From NCBI GenBank assembly GCA_025656675.1, contig JAHXHN010000014.1:1-40341 (forward strand): a DNA stretch of 40,341 nt. Reading direction: 5' to 3'. This document shows, piece after piece, positions 25,948 through 35,121 of the stretch (positions within the stretch are counted from its first letter, which is position 1; every line of letters starts with the position of its first letter). Under the pieces are notes generated by a model. That model saw only the letters and a list, made by a program, of their open reading frames with translations, had not been told where the DNA came from and ran no database searches. Position numbers and translations under genes: made by a program. The DNA is from Candidatus Thiodiazotropha sp. (ex Codakia rugifera). GTDB lineage: Bacteria; Pseudomonadota; Gammaproteobacteria; Chromatiales; Chromatiaceae.

Positions 25948-26403
25948 CTATTCTTCTTTTATCTCCATGGCATTCGTAACAATTTGTATTTCGACAAAGG
26001 CGCTGGAAATTGACCACGCTGTCAATGACAATCCCATCAGCGCCTCTACACCGGTGATGATTCGGATAAGTCCGGTTGGCAAGAGATCACCAAATCCCAG
26101 TGTGGTGTAAACAACTGACGAGAAATAAATGCAATCAATAAATGAAATAGTATTTGGCATCACAATTTGCCCGAACGCGGACTCTTACAGCATGATCAAG
26201 TAAGCAACAGCGAAAATGAGAATTTCTACTATATGGGTAAATAGCAGCACCAACATGACGAGAAATATTCGGCTCTGACCTAGTGGTAACCTACCGCGTC
26301 CGCGTGCGATCCCGAGCAGTACTCGTGAATGAATCCATACACAAACTATTACCGTTGTCAGTGCAATCAATCATTCTGCTAGAAAATATTCAAAATCGAT
26401 CAT
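25948..26403 (-). pseudogene. Two-TM potassium-channel-like protein, broken by two in-frame stops
   Basis: Read on the minus strand from ATG at 26403, the frame gives MIDFEYFLAE, a TGA (26371-26373), a long membrane segment region (LIALTTVIVCVWIH, FLVMLVLLFTHIVEILIFAVAYLIML), a TAA (26185-26187), then ESAFGQI and the pore-loop stretch YFSSVVYTTLGFGDLLP followed by a second hydrophobic helix (GVEALMGLSLTAWSISSAFVEIQ). All pieces stay in one frame. TTLGFGD is the selectivity-filter signature of the ion-channel-2 family. The TGA probably replaced a Trp codon. Without readthrough no full channel can be made, so this is a pseudogene unless the stops are sequencing errors. Confidence 0.82.
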
Positions 26404-26492
26404 GCCATGCTAATCAACTATTTGATACTTAATCTTGCGTTGCTCGAATCTTGTGTTTCATCAATCAAACTAAAGTCTTTCTGATGGCATTG

Positions 26493-29400
26493 TTAATGAT
26501 TGGATTGGACACGGAAATAGATTGAATAAAATACTGGTAGTAAGAGCATTGTCAGCAAAGTACCAAAACTCAATCCGGCCATAATGGAAATGGCCAAACC
26601 TTGCCAAAACACATCGGAAAGCAGCGGCAAGACACCTAGCACGGTCGTTGCTGCTGCCAGAAAAACTGGCCGCAATCTCGATACAGTACCATCCACGATT
26701 GCTTGATATTCTGATTTACCGGCGGCTTTCTCGATGTTGATCTGATCAACGAGAACTACCGAGTTCTTGATCATCATGCCGGCAAGACTCATCACTCCGA
26801 GAAGAGAGACAAACCCGAAAGCAGCGTTCGTACTGAGCAGCCCGATAGATACGCCAATCATCACGAATGGAATGATTGTAACTATAAGTAACATCGGCCG
26901 CATCGCATTAAACAATGCAACCAGGATAAACACGATTATGGCGAGCGCCGGCACTACGCCGGGTATCAACGATGCCTGTGAGTCAACGGTACTCTTATGC
27001 TCACCGAACCAGCGTAAACTGTAGCCTGGCGGTAATTCTATGTCATTAAATGCATCAATGACCGAAGCCCTGAGTTCCACGGTGGTTGTATCATCCGGGG
27101 TCGCTCGTACTGTGATCGCACGGTGTCGGTTGTAACGCCAGATCAAGGGGTCAGTCCACTCGGTGTCAATGTCGTCGGTGACTTGGCCAAGCGGTACTGT
27201 GTAAGCTTGATTCGGGGGTTGGATCTGTAAGGTGTCCAAGCTTGATGCTTCACGTTCTGCTATAGAATCACGCCAGATGATGGGTAATTCGTCATCATCG
27301 TTTCGATAAGTACCAACGACGACACCGTCGTAAACGCGTTTTGTTACATTAGCCAGGTCATCGCGTGAAATACCCGCGTTACGACCTTTAAGCTGACTGT
27401 ATACCGGTACAACCTGCAGGGTCGGTTGTCGCCAGTCCGTGGATACTTCTTTAGCCAGTGGGGAGGTGCGTAAAATATCTAAGCCCTGTTGCGCAAGGTC
27501 ACGCAATACGGCGGGGTTGGCTTTGGATGGTCCGAGAAAGCGTGCCTCGAATTTCCAGGTTTGACCTGGCCCTACCGAGTACTTGCGGACTCGGGTCAGC
27601 GCCTCGGGTACATTTTTCGCTAACCAGTGATCCAGTTCTTTGACGACGTCATCAATCACATCTAATGATTGAACATTGACGATCAGTTGGCCATAAGAAC
27701 TGTATGGACTTTCTGGATCCACAGGCAAATAGAAGCGAGGTGACCCTTGACCGATAAATGCCGCAACGTCCTTTATACGCGCATCATCCAGCAGGTGTTT
27801 CTCGATGTTCTGTATGCTATCAGCTGTTTGCTGGATTCGTGTACTTTCTGGGGCCCAATAATCGACCATGAACTTGGTCATGGATGAATCGGGGAAGAAG
27901 ATTTGTTTTACGTTACCGAATGCGATCAACGCGATGATCAGTAACACAATGGTGCTGCCAACCGTCAGCCAACGCAGGTGTAACGTCTTTTCAAGTATCT
28001 CGCGAAAACCACGTAACCAACGACTTTCCTGTTGGTCACTGGTCGTTGGCAGATCCAACATGTGTATACATTGTAATGGGGTAATTGTGAGGGAAACAAA
28101 CCAGCTGGCAAGTAATGAAATGGCTACGACAATAAATAGCGAACGGCAGTATTCACCGGCTGCTTCAGTGGAGGCGAATATTGGGTAAAACGCCATAATG
28201 GCAATCACAGTAGCTCCCAATAGTGACATCGATGGCCGGGTTGCAGAGGTGATGGCAGCCTGCTCTTTTTCCTCGCCATCTTTTACGCGCACCACATAAG
28301 ATTCGGCGACAACAATTGCATTATCCACCATCATTCCCAATGCAATGATTAACGCCCCTAAAGACATACGATGCAAATCGATACCAAATACCGCCATAGC
28401 CAGAAAGGTCGAAAGGATGGTCAAAGTGAGTGCAGTGCCAATAATTACAGCCATTTTCCAACCCATCGCAATGGTCAAAACCACCAATACGATGATTACT
28501 GCCTCGGCAAAATTGATTAGGAAAGAGTTAACTGCGTCATCTACAATATCTGACTGCCAGTGAATCCGCTCCAATTCGATGCCAACGGGCAAATTTGACT
28601 GGAGTTCATCAAGGCGTTGGGATACTCGTTGCCCCATATCAACAACATTTGTGCCACTGACATTGGATATGGCGAGAACCAGACCCGGCTGACCATTCAG
28701 GCGCATCAAGTTATTGGGGGGATCAGTATACCCTTCCCGAATGGTGCCAATATCTCGTATATGGATAAAACTATCGCTATCAGATCCCTCATTTTGCCCG
28801 GGAATTAGCAGATCGCCGATATCTGCCGGGGAACGAAAGGCACCGGATGGGTGGATATTATATCGCTGGCTACCCACTTCCACATGCCCAGCATCAACAA
28901 CCAGGTTCTGTTTTTCAAGGATAGATTTGATGGTTGGCCCGGCGACCCCAAGTTTAGCCAATTGGGTTTCCGTCACATCAATAAACACTGCAGCATCCTG
29001 GATACCCCATATGTCTACGCGCGCCACACCCTCGACTAAACTCATCTCTTTTTGTAACTGTTTGGTGTGGTGTTCTAGTTCATGATAACTGTAGCCATAG
29101 CCAACAACACCCAAGAGTAAACCAAAGACATCTCCAAAATCATCAGAAACTTGCGAGGGAGCTACCCCGTCTGGCAGATCTCCCTGGATATCGTTTACTT
29201 TGCGCCGTAATTTGTCCCAGACTTGTGGCAAGCTATCAGACCAATATTCGGGTTTAATCTCTACCTTTATTAGAGAAGAGCCTGCCCTGGACAAGGAGTG
29301 CAGGGCATCGAGTTCGGGCATTTCCTGCAATGCACCTTCGATTCGGTCAGTGACTTCCTGTTCAACCTCAACGGCACTCGCCCCAGGATAGGGTGTAACG

Positions 29401-29540
29401 ATGACGGCCGTTTTAACAGTGAATGCCGGATCTTCCAGTTGACCCAGAGAAAAAAATCCGTACAAACCTGCCACTACTAGTAATGCTACAGTAAAGTAAG
29501 TGATGATCTGATTGCGGACAGCGAATTCTGTAATATTCAC
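26493..29540 (-). CDS. RND efflux transporter, inner-membrane permease
   Basis: A 1015-residue AcrB/HAE-type permease with 12 membrane helices and two large periplasmic loops. The N-terminal helix (residues about 11-31) is followed by the typical EDPAF...VIVTPYPGASAVEVEQEVT pattern. The fourth helix carries GMMVDNAIVVAES, with one Asp where AcrB has two, and the tenth-helix region has MMIKNSVVLVDQI, including the conserved Lys of the proton relay. It exports hydrophobic or amphipathic compounds using the proton gradient, together with the adaptor and outer-membrane factor encoded upstream. Its start overlaps the adaptor gene by 4 bp. Confidence 0.93.
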   Translation of the reverse strand: MNITEFAVRNQIITYFTVALLVVAGLYGFFSLGQLEDPAFTVKTAVIVTPYPGASAVEVEQEVTDRIEGALQEMPELDALHSLSRAGSSLIKVEIKPEYWSDSLPQVWDKLRRKVNDIQGDLPDGVAPSQVSDDFGDVFGLLLGVVGYGYSYHELEHHTKQLQKEMSLVEGVARVDIWGIQDAAVFIDVTETQLAKLGVAGPTIKSILEKQNLVVDAGHVEVGSQRYNIHPSGAFRSPADIGDLLIPGQNEGSDSDSFIHIRDIGTIREGYTDPPNNLMRLNGQPGLVLAISNVSGTNVVDMGQRVSQRLDELQSNLPVGIELERIHWQSDIVDDAVNSFLINFAEAVIIVLVVLTIAMGWKMAVIIGTALTLTILSTFLAMAVFGIDLHRMSLGALIIALGMMVDNAIVVAESYVVRVKDGEEKEQAAITSATRPSMSLLGATVIAIMAFYPIFASTEAAGEYCRSLFIVVAISLLASWFVSLTITPLQCIHMLDLPTTSDQQESRWLRGFREILEKTLHLRWLTVGSTIVLLIIALIAFGNVKQIFFPDSSMTKFMVDYWAPESTRIQQTADSIQNIEKHLLDDARIKDVAAFIGQGSPRFYLPVDPESPYSSYGQLIVNVQSLDVIDDVVKELDHWLAKNVPEALTRVRKYSVGPGQTWKFEARFLGPSKANPAVLRDLAQQGLDILRTSPLAKEVSTDWRQPTLQVVPVYSQLKGRNAGISRDDLANVTKRVYDGVVVGTYRNDDDELPIIWRDSIAEREASSLDTLQIQPPNQAYTVPLGQVTDDIDTEWTDPLIWRYNRHRAITVRATPDDTTTVELRASVIDAFNDIELPPGYSLRWFGEHKSTVDSQASLIPGVVPALAIIVFILVALFNAMRPMLLIVTIIPFVMIGVSIGLLSTNAAFGFVSLLGVMSLAGMMIKNSVVLVDQINIEKAAGKSEYQAIVDGTVSRLRPVFLAAATTVLGVLPLLSDVFWQGLAISIMAGLSFGTLLTMLLLPVFYSIYFRVQSNH

Positions 29541-30667
29541 TGTCGTTCACCTGATTGTTCCAGAAGCCGTACCTGTTGACCTTCAGCTAGAAAATGAACG
29601 CCGGCAGTGACTACCCACTCGCTCGGACTTAATCCTTCAATTATGCTTATACCCCGGTTGCTTAGTTTGCCTTTTTTTACTTCTCTGCGTGCTACTGTTT
29701 GGCTGTCTTGATCAAATATCCAGATATAGGTTTTTATATTGTCGGCTGAAGGAAAGACCGCTGTTACGGGTATGATGATCTGGTCGTTTTTCTGTTCGTC
29801 AGGTAATACCAATTCGCCAGTTGTCTTGCCAGCCATGCCGGGAAGAATGTCGACTCCTACTGGCGGCTGCATAATTAGGGTAACTTCATAGGTGCGTGTG
29901 GTTGGTGAGGCTTCGGTACTGACTTCCTTAACGGTTGCGGGGATAGTTGTATCGGGGAAGGCATCAAAGGTCACGCGATGATTTTGTACATAAGGTAAAT
30001 AGGAGATCAAATTTTCTGGAACGCTTACTTCCATTTCTATGCGTGATGTGTCGACGATGCGCAGGATTTCTGCCTTGGCTTGTACATCTTCGAAGTTATC
30101 GACATAGCGTTTTACAACTACCCCTGCGAATGGTGCATGAAGTAAAGTATATTTTGTTTTATCTGCAGCAGCAGCGACTAAGGCCTTTGCTGAATTCACT
30201 TGGGCTTTTTGCTGATCTACAGCAGCCAATCTTTGATCAATGACTGACTGGCTAATAGCACCCATATCTGATTTTTGAATTCGCAACGCTCTTTCGTATT
30301 CCTGTTTTGCATTGCGTAATGATGCTTCTGCATTAGCTTGTTGGGATTTTGCATTAGTTAATTCGACTTCAAAATCCCGAGGATCTAGGCGTGCAACAAT
30401 GTCTCCCGCGTGAACTACCTGGCCTTTCCTCACCGGCAGTTCTATCAGAGTGCCTGACACTCGAAAAGAAAGATTGACTTCCTGTGTGGCTTTTGCTGTT
30501 CCTGGAAACACTTTTCCTGTCAGCGCTTCTGTTGAACCAACCTGTATCGCTTTAACGGGACGAATAGGATCCATTTTTGGAGCAGCGTTCTCATTTGAAC
30601 AGGCACCTAGTTGAATCAGGAAAAGAACCAACACGGTACGTCTAGTAGTTGTAGAAAGCGTGCTCAT
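29537..30667 (-). CDS. RND efflux periplasmic adaptor lipoprotein (membrane fusion protein)
   Basis: A 376-residue adaptor with a lipobox LGAC (C23), the lipoyl-like barrel-sandwich halves (VRKGQVVHAGDIVARLDPRDFE and LLHAPFAGVVVKRYVDNFEDV), a long helical hairpin between them (about residues 100-160, Gln/Ala-rich coiled coil), a beta-barrel and a membrane-proximal domain. It links the permease to the outer-membrane factor. It lies 58 bp after the outer-membrane gene and overlaps the permease gene by 4 bp. Confidence 0.92.
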   Translation of the reverse strand: MSTLSTTTRRTVLVLFLIQLGACSNENAAPKMDPIRPVKAIQVGSTEALTGKVFPGTAKATQEVNLSFRVSGTLIELPVRKGQVVHAGDIVARLDPRDFEVELTNAKSQQANAEASLRNAKQEYERALRIQKSDMGAISQSVIDQRLAAVDQQKAQVNSAKALVAAAADKTKYTLLHAPFAGVVVKRYVDNFEDVQAKAEILRIVDTSRIEMEVSVPENLISYLPYVQNHRVTFDAFPDTTIPATVKEVSTEASPTTRTYEVTLIMQPPVGVDILPGMAGKTTGELVLPDEQKNDQIIIPVTAVFPSADNIKTYIWIFDQDSQTVARREVKKGKLSNRGISIIEGLSPSEWVVTAGVHFLAEGQQVRLLEQSGERQ

Positions 30668-30725
30668 TACTGATGCCTCTCTTGATGATATTGTTGGCGC
30701 TAAATGCGATCAGAAAAATGATTAC

Positions 30726-32321
30726 TTAATAATCGGGGCGTGGAAAGTGTTCCCCTTTTTTTGGTGGTTCGCTTTCTTTTGCGCTTATGTCATCGAGTAG
30801 CTCACCCCAGTCGGTGCGTTGACGCATCCGCTCCAGAGTGCTTGCAGGTACAATACCGTCTTCGTATTTTAGCTGCCAACCCCCACCCAATGCCTTGTAC
30901 ATGGCCACCAAGTTGGATGCGATATCACCTTTTATCTGTATATGCGATTGTTGTTTTTGGACAAGTTCTCTCAGGGAATCGAGCACAGACTGGTAGTCGA
31001 TCTCGCCGTCCTTGTACTGAAGCTGAGATAGTTCTGTAGCTCTGGCATATGCTTCGACGCTACTGCGCAGGTATTCCTCTCGTTCACGGGTTTTAATAAA
31101 TGCTACGGCAGCATCCTGCACTTCCTGCACAGCGATTAAAACGGTATTTCGATATGTCTCAACAGCTTGTTCAAATCGGGCATCATTAGCGCGGATGTTA
31201 TTTCGAATTCGACCAAAATTAAAAATTGGCCAGGAAAATCCAGCACCAGCAGAATAAGTCAGACTGTCACTATTGAAAAAGTCACCAAAGGAACTTCCAT
31301 TCGCACCACCCGCCAAAGTGGGAATACCATCCAACACTGATAATCCAACACTGCCTGTCAGAGAAAATGCCGGATAAAGATCGGCTGTTGCCACACCAAT
31401 ATTTGCTGATTTTGAAATGGCCTGTAATTCAGCGGAACGGACATCAGGACGCCTACGAACTAGATCAGCAGGTGCACTTAGTGCCACTTGTTCTGGCCCG
31501 ACGGGTATTACCGGTTTAGCTGATACGAGGATGGGTTTGATTTTACTTTTTGTTGTACCCAATAATACAGCAAGTGCATTTTCAGCCCGTTCAAGGTCAA
31601 GCTCTAGAGATGGTACCAGTGCATGGGTATCATGAAGCAATGCTTTGGCCTGTTGAACATCCAGTTCAGTTTTGCCCCCATTTTGAAACCAAACTGTTGC
31701 TATGGCTAAAGAACGTTCCTGCAATGTAATATTCTCTTTTGCGAGTCTGATCCTTTGTTCCAGCGTCCTGTGCTGAATATAGGTACGAACAACCTCCGCT
31801 GTTATGGAAATCAGCAGGTCATCATAGCTTGTAACTGATGAAAGATAGGAAGCGTTTGCTGATTCTATGTTGCGCCGGTTTCTTCCCCAAATATCAAGCT
31901 CCCAACTACTATCGAATCCAACACTATAGGTGGTGTCGCCGGATAAGGGGGAAGGTGAGGCGTGCTCACTTTGTTGAGAGGTGACTCCACTTCCGGACAA
32001 ACTGGATTGTGGGTAGTAATTGCCGAAGGCTACGCCAAGGAGGGCTCGAGCTTCGAAGATGCGTAAACCGGCAGTTCGGAGATCCAGGTTCTGTTGGTAG
32101 GCGAGTTTAACCAGTTTATTCAACACACTGTCGTTGAAGGCTTCCCACCATTTTGGCTTTTCCTGAGATGCTTCCTTTGTAAATGCACTCCTCAGGCCTT
32201 CTGGCCAGGATGTCTCTAGCACCAGCTCAGGTTTTTTGTAGTCTGGACCCACGGTCGTACATCCAGTCGATATCACCAAAATGCAGGCAAAAATGCCAGC
32301 ATGTGATCGATATTTAAGCAT
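30726..32321 (-). CDS. Outer-membrane efflux lipoprotein, NodT family
   Basis: A 531-residue TolC-like outer-membrane factor. The lipobox ISTGC (C21) and TVGPDYKKPEL directly after it are the NodT-family signature. Two outer-membrane-efflux repeats with long helices and the short barrel strands follow; WELDIWGRNRRNIESANA and FSWPIFNFGRIRNNIRANDA are the typical turn-region motifs. It is the first gene of the minus-strand operon, ahead of the adaptor and permease. The C-terminal tail (SAKESEPPKKGEHFPRPDY) is unusually polar. Confidence 0.92.
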   Translation of the reverse strand: MLKYRSHAGIFACILVISTGCTTVGPDYKKPELVLETSWPEGLRSAFTKEASQEKPKWWEAFNDSVLNKLVKLAYQQNLDLRTAGLRIFEARALLGVAFGNYYPQSSLSGSGVTSQQSEHASPSPLSGDTTYSVGFDSSWELDIWGRNRRNIESANASYLSSVTSYDDLLISITAEVVRTYIQHRTLEQRIRLAKENITLQERSLAIATVWFQNGGKTELDVQQAKALLHDTHALVPSLELDLERAENALAVLLGTTKSKIKPILVSAKPVIPVGPEQVALSAPADLVRRRPDVRSAELQAISKSANIGVATADLYPAFSLTGSVGLSVLDGIPTLAGGANGSSFGDFFNSDSLTYSAGAGFSWPIFNFGRIRNNIRANDARFEQAVETYRNTVLIAVQEVQDAAVAFIKTREREEYLRSSVEAYARATELSQLQYKDGEIDYQSVLDSLRELVQKQQSHIQIKGDIASNLVAMYKALGGGWQLKYEDGIVPASTLERMRQRTDWGELLDDISAKESEPPKKGEHFPRPDY

Positions 32322-32492
32322 TATTACAATTCCCCTTTGCCGCGGTCAGTTTTGCTTCAGTAAGTTTCGCTGAGACCTATTTGAGGCTTTGGAATCTGCT
32401 AGATAACTCTCCTCTCTGCGAATTTATAATCATCGGGCTATTGGTGTTTGTTGGGCAGGTTAAGGTGTATTAATTTCATTTAGTCGAAAGAA

Positions 32493-32530
32493 ATTGAATG
32501 CATGGGTAAGTATATAATATTGCATTTAAT
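32493..32530. promoter_or_regulatory. Inverted repeat in the divergent efflux / LysR promoter region
   Basis: ATTGAATGCA (32493-32502) and TGCATTTAAT (32521-32530) form a 9-of-10 inverted repeat with centres about 28 bp apart, in the AT-rich gap between the efflux operon and lysR. This fits a binding site for the divergent LysR-type regulator or another dimeric protein; LysR proteins usually bind T-N11-A type sites, so the fit is only suggestive. Confidence 0.35.
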
Positions 32531-32583
32531 GTGATAATATGTATTTAAGTAAATTCACAATCCCAGTATGTGCAATAATAATG

Positions 32584-33483
32584 ATGGATCGGTTGACCGC
32601 GATGAGGGTGTTTGTTGAAGTTGCCAAGCAAGGCAGTTTTGTGTCAGCTGCGCGTACCCTCGGAATGTCAGCGTCCTCTATTAGCCGTCAATTAATGAGC
32701 CTGGAGCAATGGCTCGATGTGGAGTTGTTACATAGAACAACACGCCAACTAAACCTTACCGATGCAGGGAGATCGTATTTGCAACGTTGCATACAGATCG
32801 TTGGTGAGGTCGATGATATGGAACAAGACGCAAAGGCATTACGTAAAGACCCAGGAGGCGAGGTTCGTATAAGTGCACCGATATTTATTGGTCGTTATCT
32901 TCTTGCGCGCATGCTTCCTGGATTTACAGCACGTTTTCCAATGATCTCTCTTCAGTTGCAACTACTGGATCGTGAGGTCAATCTCGTTGATGAAGGATTT
33001 GATTTGGCGCTACGTGTTGGCGAACTAGCTGAATCCACATTGGTCGCTCGTAGGCTCGATGATGTACAAATTATACTCTGTGCTGCGCCCAGCTATCTGG
33101 ACAAATACGGTATCCCCAAGACTGTCCGTGATCTTAAGCAACATAATTGCCTCGTCGACACTGTTCCACAACATGGTCACCGCTGGCCGTTTGTGGAGAA
33201 TAAGAAAAGAGTTGTAATGCCAGTTAAAGGGAACGTCACTGCCAATGGCGGTGAACTAGTTCGTGAGTTGGCGATCTCCGGCATGGGCATTGCCTACTTG
33301 CCGAGTTTCTTTGTGGATGATGATATCGCACAAAATCGCCTTGTTGTACTCCTTGATAAAGCAACGGAAATGAACCCAGGGCTTTTTCTCGTCTATCCGA
33401 AGACAAAACACTTATCTAGTACAGTTCGGGTATTTATCGATTACCTGGTTGAATACTCACAACACACTTTAACGTCGAATTGA
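32584..33483 (+). CDS. LysR-family transcriptional regulator, likely of the efflux operon
   Basis: A 299-residue regulator with an N-terminal winged helix-turn-helix (MDRLTAMRVFVEVAKQGSF...SASSISRQLMSLE, residues 1 to about 60) and a LysR substrate-binding domain (about 90-295). The start at 32584 gives the standard LysR N-terminus; in-frame ATGs at 32581 and 32539 would add 1 or 15 residues, and none has a clear ribosome-binding site. It is divergent from the RND operon, a common arrangement in which the regulator controls efflux in response to a ligand. The gene ends 24 bp before the convergent patatin gene. Confidence 0.9.
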   Translation: MDRLTAMRVFVEVAKQGSFVSAARTLGMSASSISRQLMSLEQWLDVELLHRTTRQLNLTDAGRSYLQRCIQIVGEVDDMEQDAKALRKDPGGEVRISAPIFIGRYLLARMLPGFTARFPMISLQLQLLDREVNLVDEGFDLALRVGELAESTLVARRLDDVQIILCAAPSYLDKYGIPKTVRDLKQHNCLVDTVPQHGHRWPFVENKKRVVMPVKGNVTANGGELVRELAISGMGIAYLPSFFVDDDIAQNRLVVLLDKATEMNPGLFLVYPKTKHLSSTVRVFIDYLVEYSQHTLTSN

Positions 33484-33507
33484 GAAGCTGTCACAGCTTG
33501 AACCTTA

Positions 33508-34839
33508 TTACATTCCGCCGAATTCATCCAGTAAGTTTCGGTAGTTTGGGTTGTTGCGCAACAATAAATGTCCAGCTTCGATTGCTTTATCCACTTGTTC
33601 GTCTGACAGGGAAAAACTTGTCGGAATTTTGTTCAAGAATAATCGCGTCTCAGGCTGCTTAATATGTTCAAAGCTTAGCTGGATGAAATGATGATCTACT
33701 ACTCGTTCCGGTGTTGACAGATCTTGTGCCCAGTGAGCCAGAGTCTCCTTCATCAGTTCGAGGGTGGCTGCATTGTAGCGGTGTAGCTGAACGTCACTCA
33801 TCGCATTGAGAGCCTCTTCCAGAGAAGGCTGCTTGTTGCTCTTATCCATCTCTGGCTCCGGATTTGTGGATGCATTGACTGAGATGAGTACAATATGTTT
33901 GGGTGGTTGATCTTGGCGTACTTTCCGGAATTTGCGGACTCCTCCTGCCAGTTCAACTACATCATAGATCGCCCGCAGCCCCAGGTTATCCGTAATACCA
34001 CCGTCCACAAAGTGAGCATATTTTCGTTCGTCTTTGCGTAGGTAAGTTTCCAGTCCATGGACGAGCATACTCATCTCTGGGTCGTCTGCAGCCTGATTTT
34101 CCGCAGGTGCTAGCCAGTCCGGCTTGACATTGCCGCAGTCCGAAAAGTTCTCGACGACTACTGGGTTGAACAATACTGGCACCGCCGATGATGCGGTAAC
34201 CGCACGTGCTACCGGAAACGACAGCAGGTTGGAGCAGAGAAGATCGAAATATTCCTGGATAAAAGAAAAGCGCACACCATAACCCAGATCGGAGGCATTG
34301 ATCAGAATTATCGGATGATTTTCGCGTAGCATGTCCGCATAGGTTGCACCGCGGAATAAGGTCTTTTCGTAATACTGGACAGCCATCTCGGTACGACCTT
34401 TGGAGCTGAACCAGCGTAGAGGATTGAATAGATTACGGAGCAGATCGTCACCAACATTTCGTTTAAGAAATAAATCCTCAAAATCCTTGAAGATCATGTT
34501 CCCGTGCAGACCGTAGTAAGCAGCTGTAAAACTTCCACCTGAGACGGAACTTATACCATCTACTTCGTCTAGTAACGGTTCCAGCTGTCCATCAATGGCC
34601 ACAGTCGTATCGCGCAACTCTTCCAGAACCCCATACGATATCGCGGCCGCCCGGGTTCCACCGCCAGAAAACGCCAGTAGTAGCAAGATATCACCACTAC
34701 GTTGTCCATTGCTCCAGCTTCTCAGCGAGTAGCTCTCGCTGGCGCCTGTGGCTGACTCGGGGTGGTTCTGAATTACACCATAAGAAGAACAACCAACCAG
34801 CAATAACTGTGTACAGCAAACGCAGAGTATCCTCAGCAT
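33508..34839 (-). CDS. Patatin-like phospholipase, lipoprotein
   Basis: A 443-residue lipid acyl hydrolase with a lipobox VGC (C17). The oxyanion hole GGGTRA is at about residues 59-64 and the nucleophile region GISSVSGGSF at 95-104, with Ser100 the likely nucleophile in an S-x-S-x-G form rather than G-x-S-x-G. The dyad Asp lies in HFVDGGITDN. It probably acts on phospholipids at the envelope. GAGAAG about 7 bp before the start supports the ATG at 34839. It is convergent with lysR. Confidence 0.87.
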   Translation of the reverse strand: MLRILCVCCTQLLLVGCSSYGVIQNHPESATGASESYSLRSWSNGQRSGDILLLLAFSGGGTRAAAISYGVLEELRDTTVAIDGQLEPLLDEVDGISSVSGGSFTAAYYGLHGNMIFKDFEDLFLKRNVGDDLLRNLFNPLRWFSSKGRTEMAVQYYEKTLFRGATYADMLRENHPIILINASDLGYGVRFSFIQEYFDLLCSNLLSFPVARAVTASSAVPVLFNPVVVENFSDCGNVKPDWLAPAENQAADDPEMSMLVHGLETYLRKDERKYAHFVDGGITDNLGLRAIYDVVELAGGVRKFRKVRQDQPPKHIVLISVNASTNPEPEMDKSNKQPSLEEALNAMSDVQLHRYNAATLELMKETLAHWAQDLSTPERVVDHHFIQLSFEHIKQPETRLFLNKIPTSFSLSDEQVDKAIEAGHLLLRNNPNYRNLLDEFGGM

Positions 34840-35121
34840 ATCAAACTTCTCACGTTGTAAGTCATTTTAAGTAATTCTAATACAAACCAGGTTACTCACA
34901 AGGAATAATCCGGAATAATCTAGGCAGCCATTCAAAAAAGCATAACAGCCAAAGGGCTGGATAAAAGCCATCATCCAGCTTCAGCAGAGTAGTTATTCAT
35001 AGGGTTTTAAAAATAAATTGCAGAAATGGAACGCTTTAAGTCGAAATCACCGATCCAAGTACATAACCATCCCTCAACCAGGGCTGATCATCTACTTTAT
35101 TAGATGATTATTCATGTAGCG
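34840..35121. other. Intergenic region with hairpins between patatin and transposase remnant
   Basis: No coding sequence is evident. GCTGGAT and ATCCAGC around 34950-34980 form a weak hairpin. A second, better one lies at 35087-35108 and is listed separately. Confidence 0.4.
35087..35108. repeat. Palindrome next to the transposase remnant
   Basis: ATCATCTA (35087-35094) and TAGATGAT (35101-35108) form a perfect 8-bp stem with a 6-nt loop, 13 bp beyond the end of the transposase pseudogene. It may be a transcription terminator or a REP-type element once associated with that transposase; only one copy was noticed in the window. Confidence 0.35.
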
